A stretch of 64,000 nt of DNA from JAVJSU01 sp040219275 (GTDB lineage Bacteria; Chloroflexota; Anaerolineae; Aggregatilineales; Phototrophicaceae), in contig JAVJSU010000102.1 in assembly GCA_040219275.1 (NCBI GenBank), positions 1 through 64,000 on the forward strand, written 5' to 3'. The position numbers and the translations under genes are program-made. The notes beneath the pieces were generated by a model, which was not told the origin of the DNA, searched no databases, and worked only from the letters and a program-made list of their open reading frames with translations. This document shows positions 43,914 to 53,070 of this stretch, piece by piece (position 1 is the stretch's first letter; each line of letters begins with the position of its first letter).

Positions 43914-44309
43914 TCACCTATTATTGGGGGTTTTTAGAATCTGATTGAGTTTTTCGATTAAACGGCGATCATCAAGCGGTTTGGCGAAATAGCCATCAAA
44001 CCCGTCTCGCATCACCCGTTGCTTTAGTGTGGGGGTATGAAAAGCGGTAATGGCAATGCACGGGAACTCGTTGAATTGCGGATTTGCGCGGATTTGTTGG
44101 AGTAACGCGAAGCCGTCCATACCGGGCAGGGCGAGATCAATCACAATGGCGCAGTGATCCTCTGCGGAAAGTAACTGAAGCGCGTCCTCAGCCGTTCCCG
44201 TGAGTTCAACTGGAATCTCTGCGCGAAATAACATACGTCCAAGAATTTCTTGACCGTCAGGGTCATCCTCAACGATTAGAACCGATTTCACCATCGTTAT
44301 CTTCTCCAC
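43914..44309 (-). CDS. Response regulator receiver protein, partner of the PAS kinase
   Basis: This is a receiver domain of about 131 residues with IVEDDPDG, phospho-acceptor Asp in IVIDLALPGMDG (about residue 60) and Lys in YFAKPL; it has no output domain. The start overlaps the histidine kinase by 41 bases (or 26 if ATG 44294 is used), so the two are translationally coupled and form a pair. Confidence 0.92.
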   Translation of the reverse strand: MEKITMVKSVLIVEDDPDGQEILGRMLFRAEIPVELTGTAEDALQLLSAEDHCAIVIDLALPGMDGFALLQQIRANPQFNEFPCIAITAFHTPTLKQRVMRDGFDGYFAKPLDDRRLIEKLNQILKTPNNR

Positions 44310-46227
44310 TTGCGGGGTAGGGTGATTGTCGCTCTTGCGTGCTCAAATTCAAGGGTAAATCAACGGTGAAGACCGTATGGCTATGCAATTGGCTATACAA
44401 TTTCACCGTGCCACCCATCAAATCGGTGAGATTCTTGACAATAGACAAGCCCAGTCCAACGCCTTGCTGTTGCCTGCCTGTGTTTCCTTGTGCGAAATTC
44501 TCGAAAACAAGCTGGTGTAAATCATCAGGGATTCCAATGCCGGTGTCAGAGACTTCGATGATAAGCCGTTGATCGGTTTCGCCACGCAACGCTAATTTAG
44601 CGATGCCGTGATCGGTGAATTTAATGGCATTGGTTAACAAGTTAGAGATAATTTGTGTCAACCGTTCTTCGTCATGTTGGATAATATCAGGCAAATTCTG
44701 ATCAATGTGAAGCTCTAGTTTCAGGTGTTTTTCCATTGCTTGTGTAAAGAAGTCGTCAATGATGTCCTGTCCTAATTCGCGTATGGTGATTCCCGTGACC
44801 ACCAATTCAAGACTGCCGACCGTGAGACGCGTGAGGTCAAGCACACTGTTGATGAGCAATGACAGGCGCTTGCTATTCGCCAGACAGCGTTCCGCCATAT
44901 GCGTGTTATCCGGTGTGAGTTGTTCGCTATAAAGCATTTCGCGCAGAAACCCGACAATGGCATTGAGTGGGGTTCGGAGTTCGTGGCTCATGTTTGCAAG
45001 GAATAAATCCTTCATTTTTGAGGCGGCTTCGGCGACCTCGCGTGCCTCCTGTTCTTGAACCACTAGCTTTTGCAGTTGTTCTTCTGCCTGTTTACGCTCT
45101 GTGATGTCCGTTGCTACGCCGAGTAGTTGCACCTCACCGTCATCGGAAATAATTGGCACTTTGATGGTTTGAAACCAGCGGGTGTTGCCGTTTGCATAAG
45201 TAATCGGCTCTTGCGGGATGAATTTGGGCTTGCGTGTTGTAATTACTTCAAGGTCATCCTGATGAATTTTGACGACCTCATCAAGATCGGGGTTGTAGTC
45301 TTTGTCGGATTTGCCGACCATTGCTTCAGGTACAGACCCATACGCATCTGCAAGTGCCTGATTCACAAGCGTATATAATCCCTGTTGATCCTTGGCGAAG
45401 ATAAAGCTCGTATTTAGGTCGATCACCTGTCGTAGAAATTGATGCTGTGCGCGCAGTTCATCCTGCGCCCGTTTGCGTTCGGTGATGTCTGTCGCTACGC
45501 CGAGCAGTTGAACATCTTTGCCATCATTGGAAATGAGCGGAATCTTGATTGTTTGATACCAGCGGGTTTCTCCATGCACATTGCTCACCGGCTCTTCTGG
45601 GATGAATTTGGCTTTTCTCGTATTCACCACTTCAAGATCGTCACTGCGAAAATGCCGATTTTCGTCTTCGTTTTTATTATAATCGCCATCAGATTTGCCG
45701 ACCATTTCATCCGGAACAGAGCCATACGCATCCGCCAGCGCCTTGTTGACCAGTGTATATCTTCCCTGTACGTCTTTCGCGAAGATGAAGCTAGTATTCA
45801 GGTCAATTACCTGACGTAAAAATTGATGTTGTTGCTTGAGTGCCTCTTCAGTTCTTTTACGCTCGGTGATGATGTCCGCGTAGATGATTAGCCCACCGAC
45901 CTCACCATTTAATAGGTGCCATTGCCGAATATCGCGGCGCATCCATTCCAGACAGCCATCTTTACTGCGGTACGCAACCGTGTCTTTATAAGGGTTATCG
46001 TTTTGTAGGCACTTTTGATGGATGGCTTTCCAATCACCGCCAATTTGAGGGAATATATCATAATGGCTTTTCCCGATGACATTCGTTTCTGCCAGATCAA
46101 AATTTTCGATCCAGCTAGGATTTGCAAAGAGATACCGCATCTCACGATCAAAAACCGCGACTGCCATCGGTAAGTAGGTCGCCATCTGCATAAATTGATG
46201 ATGTATTTCTTCAACGGACGTAATCAT
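44269..46227 (-). CDS. PAS-domain sensor histidine kinase
   Basis: The start at 46227 is chosen for its GAGGAAA site; an in-frame ATG lies 54 bases upstream. The 652-residue protein has no membrane helix. It holds three PAS domains, two of them (about residues 131-258 and 259-385) nearly identical, each ending in LLGVATDITERK. A HisKA domain follows with the phospho-His in ANMSHELRTPLNAI, then a catalytic domain with NLLTNAIKFT and DTGIGIP. It is a soluble sensor, perhaps of a small ligand or redox state, feeding the receiver downstream. Confidence 0.93.
   Translation of the reverse strand: MITSVEEIHHQFMQMATYLPMAVAVFDREMRYLFANPSWIENFDLAETNVIGKSHYDIFPQIGGDWKAIHQKCLQNDNPYKDTVAYRSKDGCLEWMRRDIRQWHLLNGEVGGLIIYADIITERKRTEEALKQQHQFLRQVIDLNTSFIFAKDVQGRYTLVNKALADAYGSVPDEMVGKSDGDYNKNEDENRHFRSDDLEVVNTRKAKFIPEEPVSNVHGETRWYQTIKIPLISNDGKDVQLLGVATDITERKRAQDELRAQHQFLRQVIDLNTSFIFAKDQQGLYTLVNQALADAYGSVPEAMVGKSDKDYNPDLDEVVKIHQDDLEVITTRKPKFIPQEPITYANGNTRWFQTIKVPIISDDGEVQLLGVATDITERKQAEEQLQKLVVQEQEAREVAEAASKMKDLFLANMSHELRTPLNAIVGFLREMLYSEQLTPDNTHMAERCLANSKRLSLLINSVLDLTRLTVGSLELVVTGITIRELGQDIIDDFFTQAMEKHLKLELHIDQNLPDIIQHDEERLTQIISNLLTNAIKFTDHGIAKLALRGETDQRLIIEVSDTGIGIPDDLHQLVFENFAQGNTGRQQQGVGLGLSIVKNLTDLMGGTVKLYSQLHSHTVFTVDLPLNLSTQERQSPYPASGEDNDGEIGSNR
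45073..45837 (-). repeat. Tandem duplication of a PAS-coding segment
   Basis: Two adjacent units, about 45454-45837 and 45073-45453, encode near-identical PAS domains. Both contain QHQFLRQVIDLNTSFIFAKD and GVATDITERK. The duplication is inside the histidine kinase gene and looks recent compared with the first, unlike PAS domain. Confidence 0.8.
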
Positions 46228-46320
46228 GAAATTTCCTCGTCGGTTGTGTGAGGATGTGGGGCGGGTGTTTACGGAAATCATCGGGCGATCTCAGTTGTTG
46301 GATCGCCCGATTGATAATGT

Positions 46321-46680
46321 TTAATCTTCCGGTGGGGCAGGGATATGAGAGATGATGATAAAGCCCAATGTTGCCAGACCCAGTATGTAAAAACCGTTTT
46401 CATAGAGGCTGATATTCCACGACTGAAACATGCCGAGAACACCGACCATCATGCCAACCAGCACAATCCGTTCTATAATGTTGTGCCAGTTTGCCCCCTT
46501 GAGTATCAGCCCCGCCAACATGCCGACAAATCCCAATACCAGCAGTGCCAACCCCAGTTTGTAGAGAAAGTCGTAACCGCTCTGATAGACAAATATGACC
46601 CCGCCGATAAACAGCGCGTTTACCCCAAATTCCAGCAGGCTCAGGTCAATTCTGTTGGCGTTTCCGGTTTGCTCAGCCAT
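46321..46680 (-). CDS. Small four-helix membrane protein at the end of the sugar operon
   Basis: From the ATG at 46680 the product is 119 residues with four predicted helices. The ATG overlaps the stop of the oxidoreductase gene by 8 bases, so it is translated with it; longer versions from 46731 lie inside that gene. I recognise no family. It may be an accessory to the sugar system, by position only. Confidence 0.7.
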   Translation of the reverse strand: MAEQTGNANRIDLSLLEFGVNALFIGGVIFVYQSGYDFLYKLGLALLVLGFVGMLAGLILKGANWHNIIERIVLVGMMVGVLGMFQSWNISLYENGFYILGLATLGFIIISHIPAPPED

Positions 46681-47875
46681 AGTTGATGTCCACGCGTTTG
46701 CCACTCTGCGCGGAATTAACAATCGCGTCACAGATCACAGAATTCTTGTAGCCATCGACGAAGGTCGCGCCATACGGTGAAACGTCCGTGTTATTGACTA
46801 TCGCACGGAAGAAATGGTCAAATTCATGGATGAAGCTGTGTTCCCAGCCGATGATGTGACCATGGGGCCACCAATTTTCCCAATACGGATGATGGGCTTC
46901 TGTGACCAGCACATTATGGAAGCCCTGTGTGGTATTGGGTTCGTCATCCGCCCAGAACACGTTGAGTTCGTTGAGGCGTTCCATGTTGAACTGAATCGAC
47001 CCGTGTTCGCCGTTAATTTCAAACGAATTGTAATTCTTGCGTCCCTTGGCAAAACGAGAGGCTTCCACCGTGCCGAGCGCACCGTTTTCAAAATCGAGCA
47101 GGGCGACGAAGCCATCATCCACATCGGATTTTGTCATACCGCCGGAGCCATCAGGGCGTTCCGTGATCCAATTTTGCGTTAATCCCATCACAGATTTTGG
47201 CTCACCGACGAGGAAGCGGGCAAGGTCAATAATATGTGCGCCGAGATCGCCTAAAGCGCCGCTTCCTGCAACGTCTTTCTGGAAGCGCCAGCTAATCGGC
47301 ATTTGACGATCCATGCCCCATTCTTGCAAATAGACCGCTCGCCAGTGATAAATTTTGCCGAGCTTGCCACTTTCAATCAGCTTTTTCGCCTGCACAATTG
47401 CCGGAACGAAGCGATAGTTGAAGGCGACCATGTGCTTAACGCCTGCTTTTTCTACCGCGTCCAGCATGGACTTCGACTCTTCTGCCGTGCGTCCGAGTGG
47501 TTTTTCGCAAAAGACATGCTTACCCGCTTCCGCCGCCGCGATACATGGCTCCGCATGTATGTCGTTCGACCCGCCGTTGTCGAACACTTGAATGGCATCG
47601 TTCGCCAGCATATCGCGCCAATCCGTGTAGGCGTTTTCGTATCCGTAACGCGTGGCGGCTTCGTTGACCGCTTCTTTGTTGCGTCCTGCAATCCCGACTA
47701 ACTTTGGAATGGCGGCGGGTGGGTACATCATGTAGGGGATTTTCTTGAAGGCATTGGAATGTGCCTTGCCCATAAAGGCGTAACCGAGCATCCCGATACC
47801 AATTTCCGGCGCATCACCCTCGGCTTTTGCGCCCGCCATGCTTGTAAAACTGCTACTTTGCTTTTCGTCAGCCAT
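46673..47875 (-). CDS. Gfo/Idh/MocA-family sugar oxidoreductase
   Basis: The 400-residue NAD(P)-dependent enzyme has a Rossmann start at IGMLGYAFMGKAHSNAF (about residues 27-43), VFCEKPLGRTAEE with the conserved EKP Lys, and the domain-2 stretch GALGDLGAHIIDLARFLVGE. Members oxidise or interconvert sugars and inositols. AGGAGA precedes the ATG. With the isomerase gene upstream it suggests breakdown of the sugar taken up by the importer. Confidence 0.92.
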   Translation of the reverse strand: MADEKQSSSFTSMAGAKAEGDAPEIGIGMLGYAFMGKAHSNAFKKIPYMMYPPAAIPKLVGIAGRNKEAVNEAATRYGYENAYTDWRDMLANDAIQVFDNGGSNDIHAEPCIAAAEAGKHVFCEKPLGRTAEESKSMLDAVEKAGVKHMVAFNYRFVPAIVQAKKLIESGKLGKIYHWRAVYLQEWGMDRQMPISWRFQKDVAGSGALGDLGAHIIDLARFLVGEPKSVMGLTQNWITERPDGSGGMTKSDVDDGFVALLDFENGALGTVEASRFAKGRKNYNSFEINGEHGSIQFNMERLNELNVFWADDEPNTTQGFHNVLVTEAHHPYWENWWPHGHIIGWEHSFIHEFDHFFRAIVNNTDVSPYGATFVDGYKNSVICDAIVNSAQSGKRVDINYG

Positions 47876-47919
47876 CGCTTTTTCTCTCCTGTTTCGCGAT
47901 TATCTGTCTTTTGAATGCG

Positions 47920-48921
47920 TTAATCGTCCGCGAAGGCGGCATCAAAGGCAATATTTGACGGTGTGAAGTCACTTTTCTTGACCCATGCACAGGATTCTGT
48001 CGCGCCAAATTCACGATCCATACCGCTATCTTCCCACTCGACGGAAAGCGGACCATCATAGCCGATGCTATTGAGCGCACGAATCATCGCGTCAATATCA
48101 AGATCACCATGACCGGGGGAGACGAAATCCCAACCGCGCCGTGAGTCGCCGAAATTGAGATGTGAACCGAGGATGCTACGCGTGTTATCGAGCTTAACTT
48201 TGGAGTCCTTGACGTGTACATGATAAATGCGATCAGGGAAACGTTCGATGAATTTCATCGGATCAAAGAGTTGGTGAATAAAGTGACTCGGATCGAAGTT
48301 AAAACCGAATGCCTCACGCCGATTCAGTGCGTCGAGGGTTTTTTCTGCTGTGAAAATATCATAGGCGATTTCTGCGGGATGGGCTTCTAGTGCAAACTTC
48401 ACGCCGACTTCATCGTACACGTCCAGAATTGGATTCCAGCGATCTGCAAATGCCTTATAGCCAGCATCAATCATTTCATCAGAAGTGGGTGGGAAACGAT
48501 AAATCATGTGCCATATCGGACTGCCCGTAAAGCCATTGACGACCTTTACGCCGAATTTCTTGGCGGCGCGAGCGGCATTTTGGACATCTTCTGCACAGCG
48601 TTGACGCACACCTTCAGGATCACCGTCCCCCCAAAGTTTATCTGAGAGGATGGATTTGTGGCGTTCGTCGATGATCGCATCAGAAACGCACTGACCCACA
48701 AGATGCGTACTGATGGCGTAGCATTTTAGCCCGTGTTTATTCAGGATGTCCCAGCGCGATTGCACATAGCCATCATCGGAGAGGGCTTTATCAATTTCAA
48801 AATGGTCACCCCAGCAGGCGAGTTCCAGACCGTCATAGCCGAAGCTCGCGGCTTTTTCTGCCAGTGTTTCGAGGGGTAAATCTGCCCATTGTCCTGTAAA
48901 TAAGGTTACTGGTCTTGCCAT
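47920..48921 (-). CDS. Sugar phosphate isomerase/epimerase (xylose isomerase-like TIM barrel)
   Basis: The 333-residue protein follows the AP-endonuclease-2/xylose-isomerase-like TIM barrel pattern: DGLELACWGDHFEID near the start, FALEAHPAEIAYD with metal-binding Glu/His, FNFDPSHFIHQ, YHVHVKDSKV and SPGHGDLDID. It probably isomerises or epimerises a keto sugar using a divalent metal. AAGGAAG precedes the ATG. It is encoded between the ABC ATPases and the oxidoreductase. Confidence 0.9.
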   Translation of the reverse strand: MARPVTLFTGQWADLPLETLAEKAASFGYDGLELACWGDHFEIDKALSDDGYVQSRWDILNKHGLKCYAISTHLVGQCVSDAIIDERHKSILSDKLWGDGDPEGVRQRCAEDVQNAARAAKKFGVKVVNGFTGSPIWHMIYRFPPTSDEMIDAGYKAFADRWNPILDVYDEVGVKFALEAHPAEIAYDIFTAEKTLDALNRREAFGFNFDPSHFIHQLFDPMKFIERFPDRIYHVHVKDSKVKLDNTRSILGSHLNFGDSRRGWDFVSPGHGDLDIDAMIRALNSIGYDGPLSVEWEDSGMDREFGATESCAWVKKSDFTPSNIAFDAAFADD

Positions 48922-48956
48922 GATGGTAACTTCCTTTCTGCAAAATTACATAGAAA

Positions 48957-50048
48957 TCAAAAAATAGTTACTTCACTGTCTGCGTCAAAAATATGTGAAC
49001 GATCCACATCAAATTTCAGGTAAACTGTGTCGCCAGTTTGACCGTTAAAATCGGCATCGGCGCGGGCGCGGATGGTGTTGCTACCTAGCGTGACATCAAC
49101 AAACGTGCGATCACCGAGCGGTTCAAGCACGTAAATTTTCCCCTGTAAACCATTTTCAATCGGCTGTAATGTGACTTCAATATCTTCTGCGCGAATGCCA
49201 AAGAGCAGATTTTTGGGTTGCCGTGCATTTTGTAGCGCGTCCAATTGGGTGTTATTGGGCTTAAGTGACCATGCGTTGTCGTGGGCGTGTAGCGTATTGC
49301 TAGACGCTTCATAACTGCACGGGAGCGTATTAATTCTCGGATTGCCGACAAAGGTCGCCACAAACAAATTCGCGGGATGATCGTAAATGCGCTCTGGTGT
49401 GTCGATCTGTTGCAATACGCCTTCGTTCAGCACTGCGATGCGATCTGCCATCGACATAGCTTCTACTTGATCGTTGGTGACGTAGAAAAATGTGGTAGCC
49501 AATTCGCGTTGCAGGCGTTTAAGTTCTGCCCGCATCTCCACGCGCAATTTAAAGTCCAGATTGGTCAGCGGTTCGTCCATCAGGAAGATGCGCGGTTGAC
49601 GCACCATCGCCCGCCCCAATGCGACACGTTGTTGCTGACCGCCGGACATTTGCGCCGGACGACGTTCTAATAATTCGGTAATTTGAAGCAATTCGGCGAC
49701 TTCTCGCACGCGCTGGTCAATTTGCTGTGGGGTCATCTCACGCGCTTTTAACGGAAATGCCATGTTTTCAAATGCTGTTTTGCGCGGATATAGGGCATAC
49801 GTCTGGAAAACGAACGCCACATCGCGCTCCGCTGGGCTGACATGATTAATCACCATGCCATCCATGCTGATCGTTCCCGTGTTGAGCTTTTCTAAGCCGG
49901 CGACACAGCGCAAGGTGGTTGTTTTTCCGGCGGCGGTGGGTCCGAGCATCACCATAAATTCACCGTCATTGACTTCAAACGAAACATCCTTTAACGCCTG
50001 CGTTCGTCCGTAGCTCTTTGAAAGTTGTTGTACGTTCAAGCTAGACAC
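48957..50048 (-). CDS. Sugar ABC importer ATPase A, with Asn in place of the H-loop His
   Basis: This 363-residue ATPase is of the MalK/UgpC type with a C-terminal regulatory OB-fold region (about 240-363). Walker A is GPTAAGKTT (36-44), the signature is MSGGQ (134-138) and Walker B is IFLMDEP. The switch His is replaced: FFYVTNDQVEAMS has N192 where VTHDQ is usual. Loss of this His normally abolishes ATP hydrolysis at that site. Its ATG overlaps the stop of ATPase B by 8 bases, so the two are made together and probably form a heterodimer. Confidence 0.93.
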   Translation of the reverse strand: MSSLNVQQLSKSYGRTQALKDVSFEVNDGEFMVMLGPTAAGKTTTLRCVAGLEKLNTGTISMDGMVINHVSPAERDVAFVFQTYALYPRKTAFENMAFPLKAREMTPQQIDQRVREVAELLQITELLERRPAQMSGGQQQRVALGRAMVRQPRIFLMDEPLTNLDFKLRVEMRAELKRLQRELATTFFYVTNDQVEAMSMADRIAVLNEGVLQQIDTPERIYDHPANLFVATFVGNPRINTLPCSYEASSNTLHAHDNAWSLKPNNTQLDALQNARQPKNLLFGIRAEDIEVTLQPIENGLQGKIYVLEPLGDRTFVDVTLGSNTIRARADADFNGQTGDTVYLKFDVDRSHIFDADSEVTIF

Positions 50049-51144
50049 GGGCTACTGCCTCCTGCGTGCGTAATGACTGTTCCGTTATTTTGTCGAAGAG
50101 ATGAATCCGTTTACGGTTGAAGGTCAGCGAAACACGGTCACCAGCACTTAAGACGAACTTTGGAGATGTTTTGACGGTCATCTGATATGCGCCAATGTCT
50201 ACACGGTAGATTGTTTCATCGCCGAGTGGTTCACGGATTGATATTTCGCCCCGTAAATCGCCTTCGCTATCGCCTGCGCTGAGCATAATATCTTCCGCGC
50301 GAATGCCGAAATATCCCGAGTTACTTTCCGATGTATCGAAACCCGATTCCGGCGTGAGAGTATAGTCAAAATGACCGTTTACGCCGTTAAGTTTATCTCC
50401 CTGTAGCGAACACTCGATGATGTTCATGGGAGGACTGCCGATAAATGTCGCCACGAAAAGCGTTTGTGGATAGCGATAAATGTTCAGCGGGGTATCGACC
50501 TGTTGCAACACGCCCAGGTTCAAGACGGCAATCCGATGACTCATGGACATCGCTTCGATTTGATCGTGCGTCACATAAACCATCGTCGTGGCGAGTTCCT
50601 GTTGCAAGTGTTTGAGTTCGGTTCGCATATCGGCGCGTAAGCTGGCATCAAGATTCGTCAGCGGTTCGTCCATCAAGAATACTTGGGGCTGACGTACCAT
50701 CGCCCGCCCTAAGGCGACGCGTTGTTGCTCACCTCCCGGAAGCCTACCGGGTCGTTTTTTGAGCAGGTGGCTGATGCGTAACCGTGTAGCGACTTCGTTG
50801 ACGCGCTTTGCCACCTCATTCTGCGGTAAATTTTGCGCCCTGAGCGGAAAGGAAATGTTATCCCACACGGTCAGGTGCGGATAAAGTGCATAGAACTGAA
50901 ACACAAAGGCGATGTCCCGATCTCCTGCGCGTAGCTCATTGACGCGACGCTCCCCGATGAAAATATCGCCTCTGGTTTGTGTATCCAAGCCAGCGATCAT
51001 GCGGAGGGTGGTCGTTTTCCCGCATCCGCTCGGTCCAAGCAGGACGAGAAATTCTCCATCTGTGATTGATAGTGAAAGGTCTTTTACCGCGACCACACCA
51101 CCATCGAACTCTTTGGTGATATTGTTGAGTGTAACTTCTGCCAT
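50041..51144 (-). CDS. Sugar ABC importer ATPase B, with an altered signature motif
   Basis: From the ATG at 51144 the protein has 367 residues; the longer frame to 51270 lies in the permease gene and is ignored. Walker A GPSGCGKTT, Walker B FLMDEP and H193 in VYVTHDQIEAMS are all canonical. The ABC signature reads LPGGE (135-139) instead of LSGGQ, replacing the Ser that contacts the ATP of the partner subunit. With ATPase A this places all changes in one of the two composite ATP sites. Confidence 0.93.
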   Translation of the reverse strand: MAEVTLNNITKEFDGGVVAVKDLSLSITDGEFLVLLGPSGCGKTTTLRMIAGLDTQTRGDIFIGERRVNELRAGDRDIAFVFQFYALYPHLTVWDNISFPLRAQNLPQNEVAKRVNEVATRLRISHLLKKRPGRLPGGEQQRVALGRAMVRQPQVFLMDEPLTNLDASLRADMRTELKHLQQELATTMVYVTHDQIEAMSMSHRIAVLNLGVLQQVDTPLNIYRYPQTLFVATFIGSPPMNIIECSLQGDKLNGVNGHFDYTLTPESGFDTSESNSGYFGIRAEDIMLSAGDSEGDLRGEISIREPLGDETIYRVDIGAYQMTVKTSPKFVLSAGDRVSLTFNRKRIHLFDKITEQSLRTQEAVARV

Positions 51145-51155
51145 CTGATTCTCTC

Positions 51156-52037
51156 CTATCGCCGGACTGCGCCGAATGTCACGCCGCGGAGCAGGTGATT
51201 GCGTACGAGAAAGGTGAAGATAATGACGGGAAGTACATAAATGACCGAAGCCGCCGCTAAACGCCCCCATTCCACCGCACCCACGCCGATGATGCTGTTC
51301 AAATAGGGCGGAACAGTCGCGGCGGAATCACGATTCAGGAAATTCGCCAGTACAAATTCATTCCACGACACGATGATCGAAAAGACCGCCGTTGCCGCCA
51401 TCGCAGGGATCGCTTCCGGCAGGACGATTTTGTAAATTGCCTGCAAGCGTGAATAGCCATCTAGCATTGCCGCATCTTCATATTCACGCGGAATTTCGTC
51501 AAAGAAGCCTTTCATAATCCATACGACGAACGGTAAATTGAAAGCGGTATAGAGCAGAATTAATCCGTGATAGCTGTCCCTGAGTCCTAAATTGTTAAAT
51601 AGCACAAAAACGGGGATTAACACCACAATCGGCGGGAGCATTTTTGTACTGAGGACGAAGAACATGAAATCGTCTTCGAGCGGAATCGTGAAGCGCGAAA
51701 CCGCATAAGCAGTTAACGTGCCGACGAAAACAGCCAGAGCAGTTGATGCGCCTGTAATGATGATGCTATTGATGAGTCGATCACGAAATTGGCTCACATC
51801 AGCGGAGGCGGTTACCGTGCTCCCATCGCCGGACGTTTGGTCACGCGTGACGAAGACATCCAGATAATTGTCCAAAGTCGGCTCGAACTCGACAAACGGG
51901 AAATAGCTTGGTGTCGTCGAGACAATATCCGCCCGCGTTTTGAATGACGAAATTAGAATCCAATAGAGTGGAAACATAAAAAAGAAAAATACCAGAAGGA
52001 GTGATACCCAGAAGGTTATTTTGCTTGCACGTTGCAT
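51156..52037 (-). CDS. Sugar ABC importer permease, MalG type
   Basis: The 293-residue protein has six helices and the EAA loop REYEDAAMLDGYSRLQAIYK facing the ATPases. The start has a single helix then a periplasmic loop (about 35-80). It forms the pore with the MalF-type subunit, whose stop abuts its start. Confidence 0.94.
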   Translation of the reverse strand: MQRASKITFWVSLLLVFFFFMFPLYWILISSFKTRADIVSTTPSYFPFVEFEPTLDNYLDVFVTRDQTSGDGSTVTASADVSQFRDRLINSIIITGASTALAVFVGTLTAYAVSRFTIPLEDDFMFFVLSTKMLPPIVVLIPVFVLFNNLGLRDSYHGLILLYTAFNLPFVVWIMKGFFDEIPREYEDAAMLDGYSRLQAIYKIVLPEAIPAMAATAVFSIIVSWNEFVLANFLNRDSAATVPPYLNSIIGVGAVEWGRLAAASVIYVLPVIIFTFLVRNHLLRGVTFGAVRR

Positions 52038-52990
52038 TAGGGTTGTCCCTTCATGCTGTTGAGTTGACGGATGAGCAGGTTTGCCAGCGCGATGATGACC
52101 ACCAGCATGATGTAGCCGTATGCCGATCCCAAGCCTGTGTCAAAATTCTTAAAAGCGATGTCATAAACATATAAGCCAGCGGTTTGTGCCGCACGACCAG
52201 AACCGCCACGATCTCCCACAAGAACGAAGATAATGTCGATCATCTTGTAAGCGTCCATTGTGCGGAAGATAATGCCGATCATCAAAAGGGGTGACACAAT
52301 CGGTAGGGTGATGTGCCGGAAGCGAAACCATGCGCCCGCGCGATCTACTTCTGCGGCTTCATACAGGTATTTTGGCACGGCGGAAAGTCCCGCGAGGGAA
52401 ATCAACATCATGAAGGGTGTCCACATCCAGACATCAACAAGGATGACCGCCCACGGGATAATTCGGCGATCTGATAACCACAAAATGCTATCAAAGCCGA
52501 GCACATCGTTCACATAGTAATTGAACACCCCATCACCTTGCATCATAAATCGCCAGAATAAGGCGACGACCACCGGCGAAAGCATCATTGGAATGAGCAT
52601 CATGGTCATCATGATACTGCGTCCGGCGAATTTTCGATTCAGCAACATGGCAATACCGAAGCCGATAATGAGTTCAAACAATACCGAGAACCCGACGATC
52701 TGTCCGGTGACGACGAAGCGTTCCCACGGACGGTCTTCCGTCAACAATTCTTGATAATTGTCTGTGCCTATGTAGGTAATGTCACCGCTCTGGCTCAGGG
52801 TGCGATCCGTAAAACTGGCGGAAAGTGACCAGAGTAATGGATAGATAGCGATAAACAACAGAATAAGCAACGTTGGCGTGACAAACAGAAACGACAAGCG
52901 ACCATCCGTTAACCAGCTAAACGTCGGACGAATCGGTTTTGTTTGCGAATTTGATGTTGCGGTTGGTGGAGATAAATCAGCACTGCTCAT
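52037..52990 (-). CDS. Sugar ABC importer permease, MalF/UgpA type
   Basis: The 317-residue protein has a Pro/Thr-rich start, six helices and the EAA loop YEAAEVDRAGAWFRFRHITL. It is the first permease of the CUT1-type importer, placed after the binding protein and the strong hairpin at 53019-53044. Confidence 0.94.
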   Translation of the reverse strand: MSSADLSPPTATSNSQTKPIRPTFSWLTDGRLSFLFVTPTLLILLFIAIYPLLWSLSASFTDRTLSQSGDITYIGTDNYQELLTEDRPWERFVVTGQIVGFSVLFELIIGFGIAMLLNRKFAGRSIMMTMMLIPMMLSPVVVALFWRFMMQGDGVFNYYVNDVLGFDSILWLSDRRIIPWAVILVDVWMWTPFMMLISLAGLSAVPKYLYEAAEVDRAGAWFRFRHITLPIVSPLLMIGIIFRTMDAYKMIDIIFVLVGDRGGSGRAAQTAGLYVYDIAFKNFDTGLGSAYGYIMLVVIIALANLLIRQLNSMKGQP

Positions 52991-53018
52991 AAAAATGTCT
53001 CTTTAAATGATTAGTTGA

Positions 53019-53044
53019 AGGAGCCTGACATTTATCAGGCTCCT
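53019..53044 (-). terminator. Strong hairpin between sugar-binding protein and permease genes
   Basis: AGGAGCCTGA pairs perfectly with TCAGGCTCCT around a 6-base loop. No T run follows on the minus strand, so it is more likely a partial terminator or mRNA stabiliser that favours the binding protein. The same arrangement occurs in the peptide importer at 27949-27977. Confidence 0.65.
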
Positions 53045-53070
53045 GATTAAGGTTTTTGCTTATTTACAGA

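Noticed and set aside
51145..51270. A 42-residue extension of sugar ATPase B
   Set aside because: It is the end of the permease gene read in another frame.
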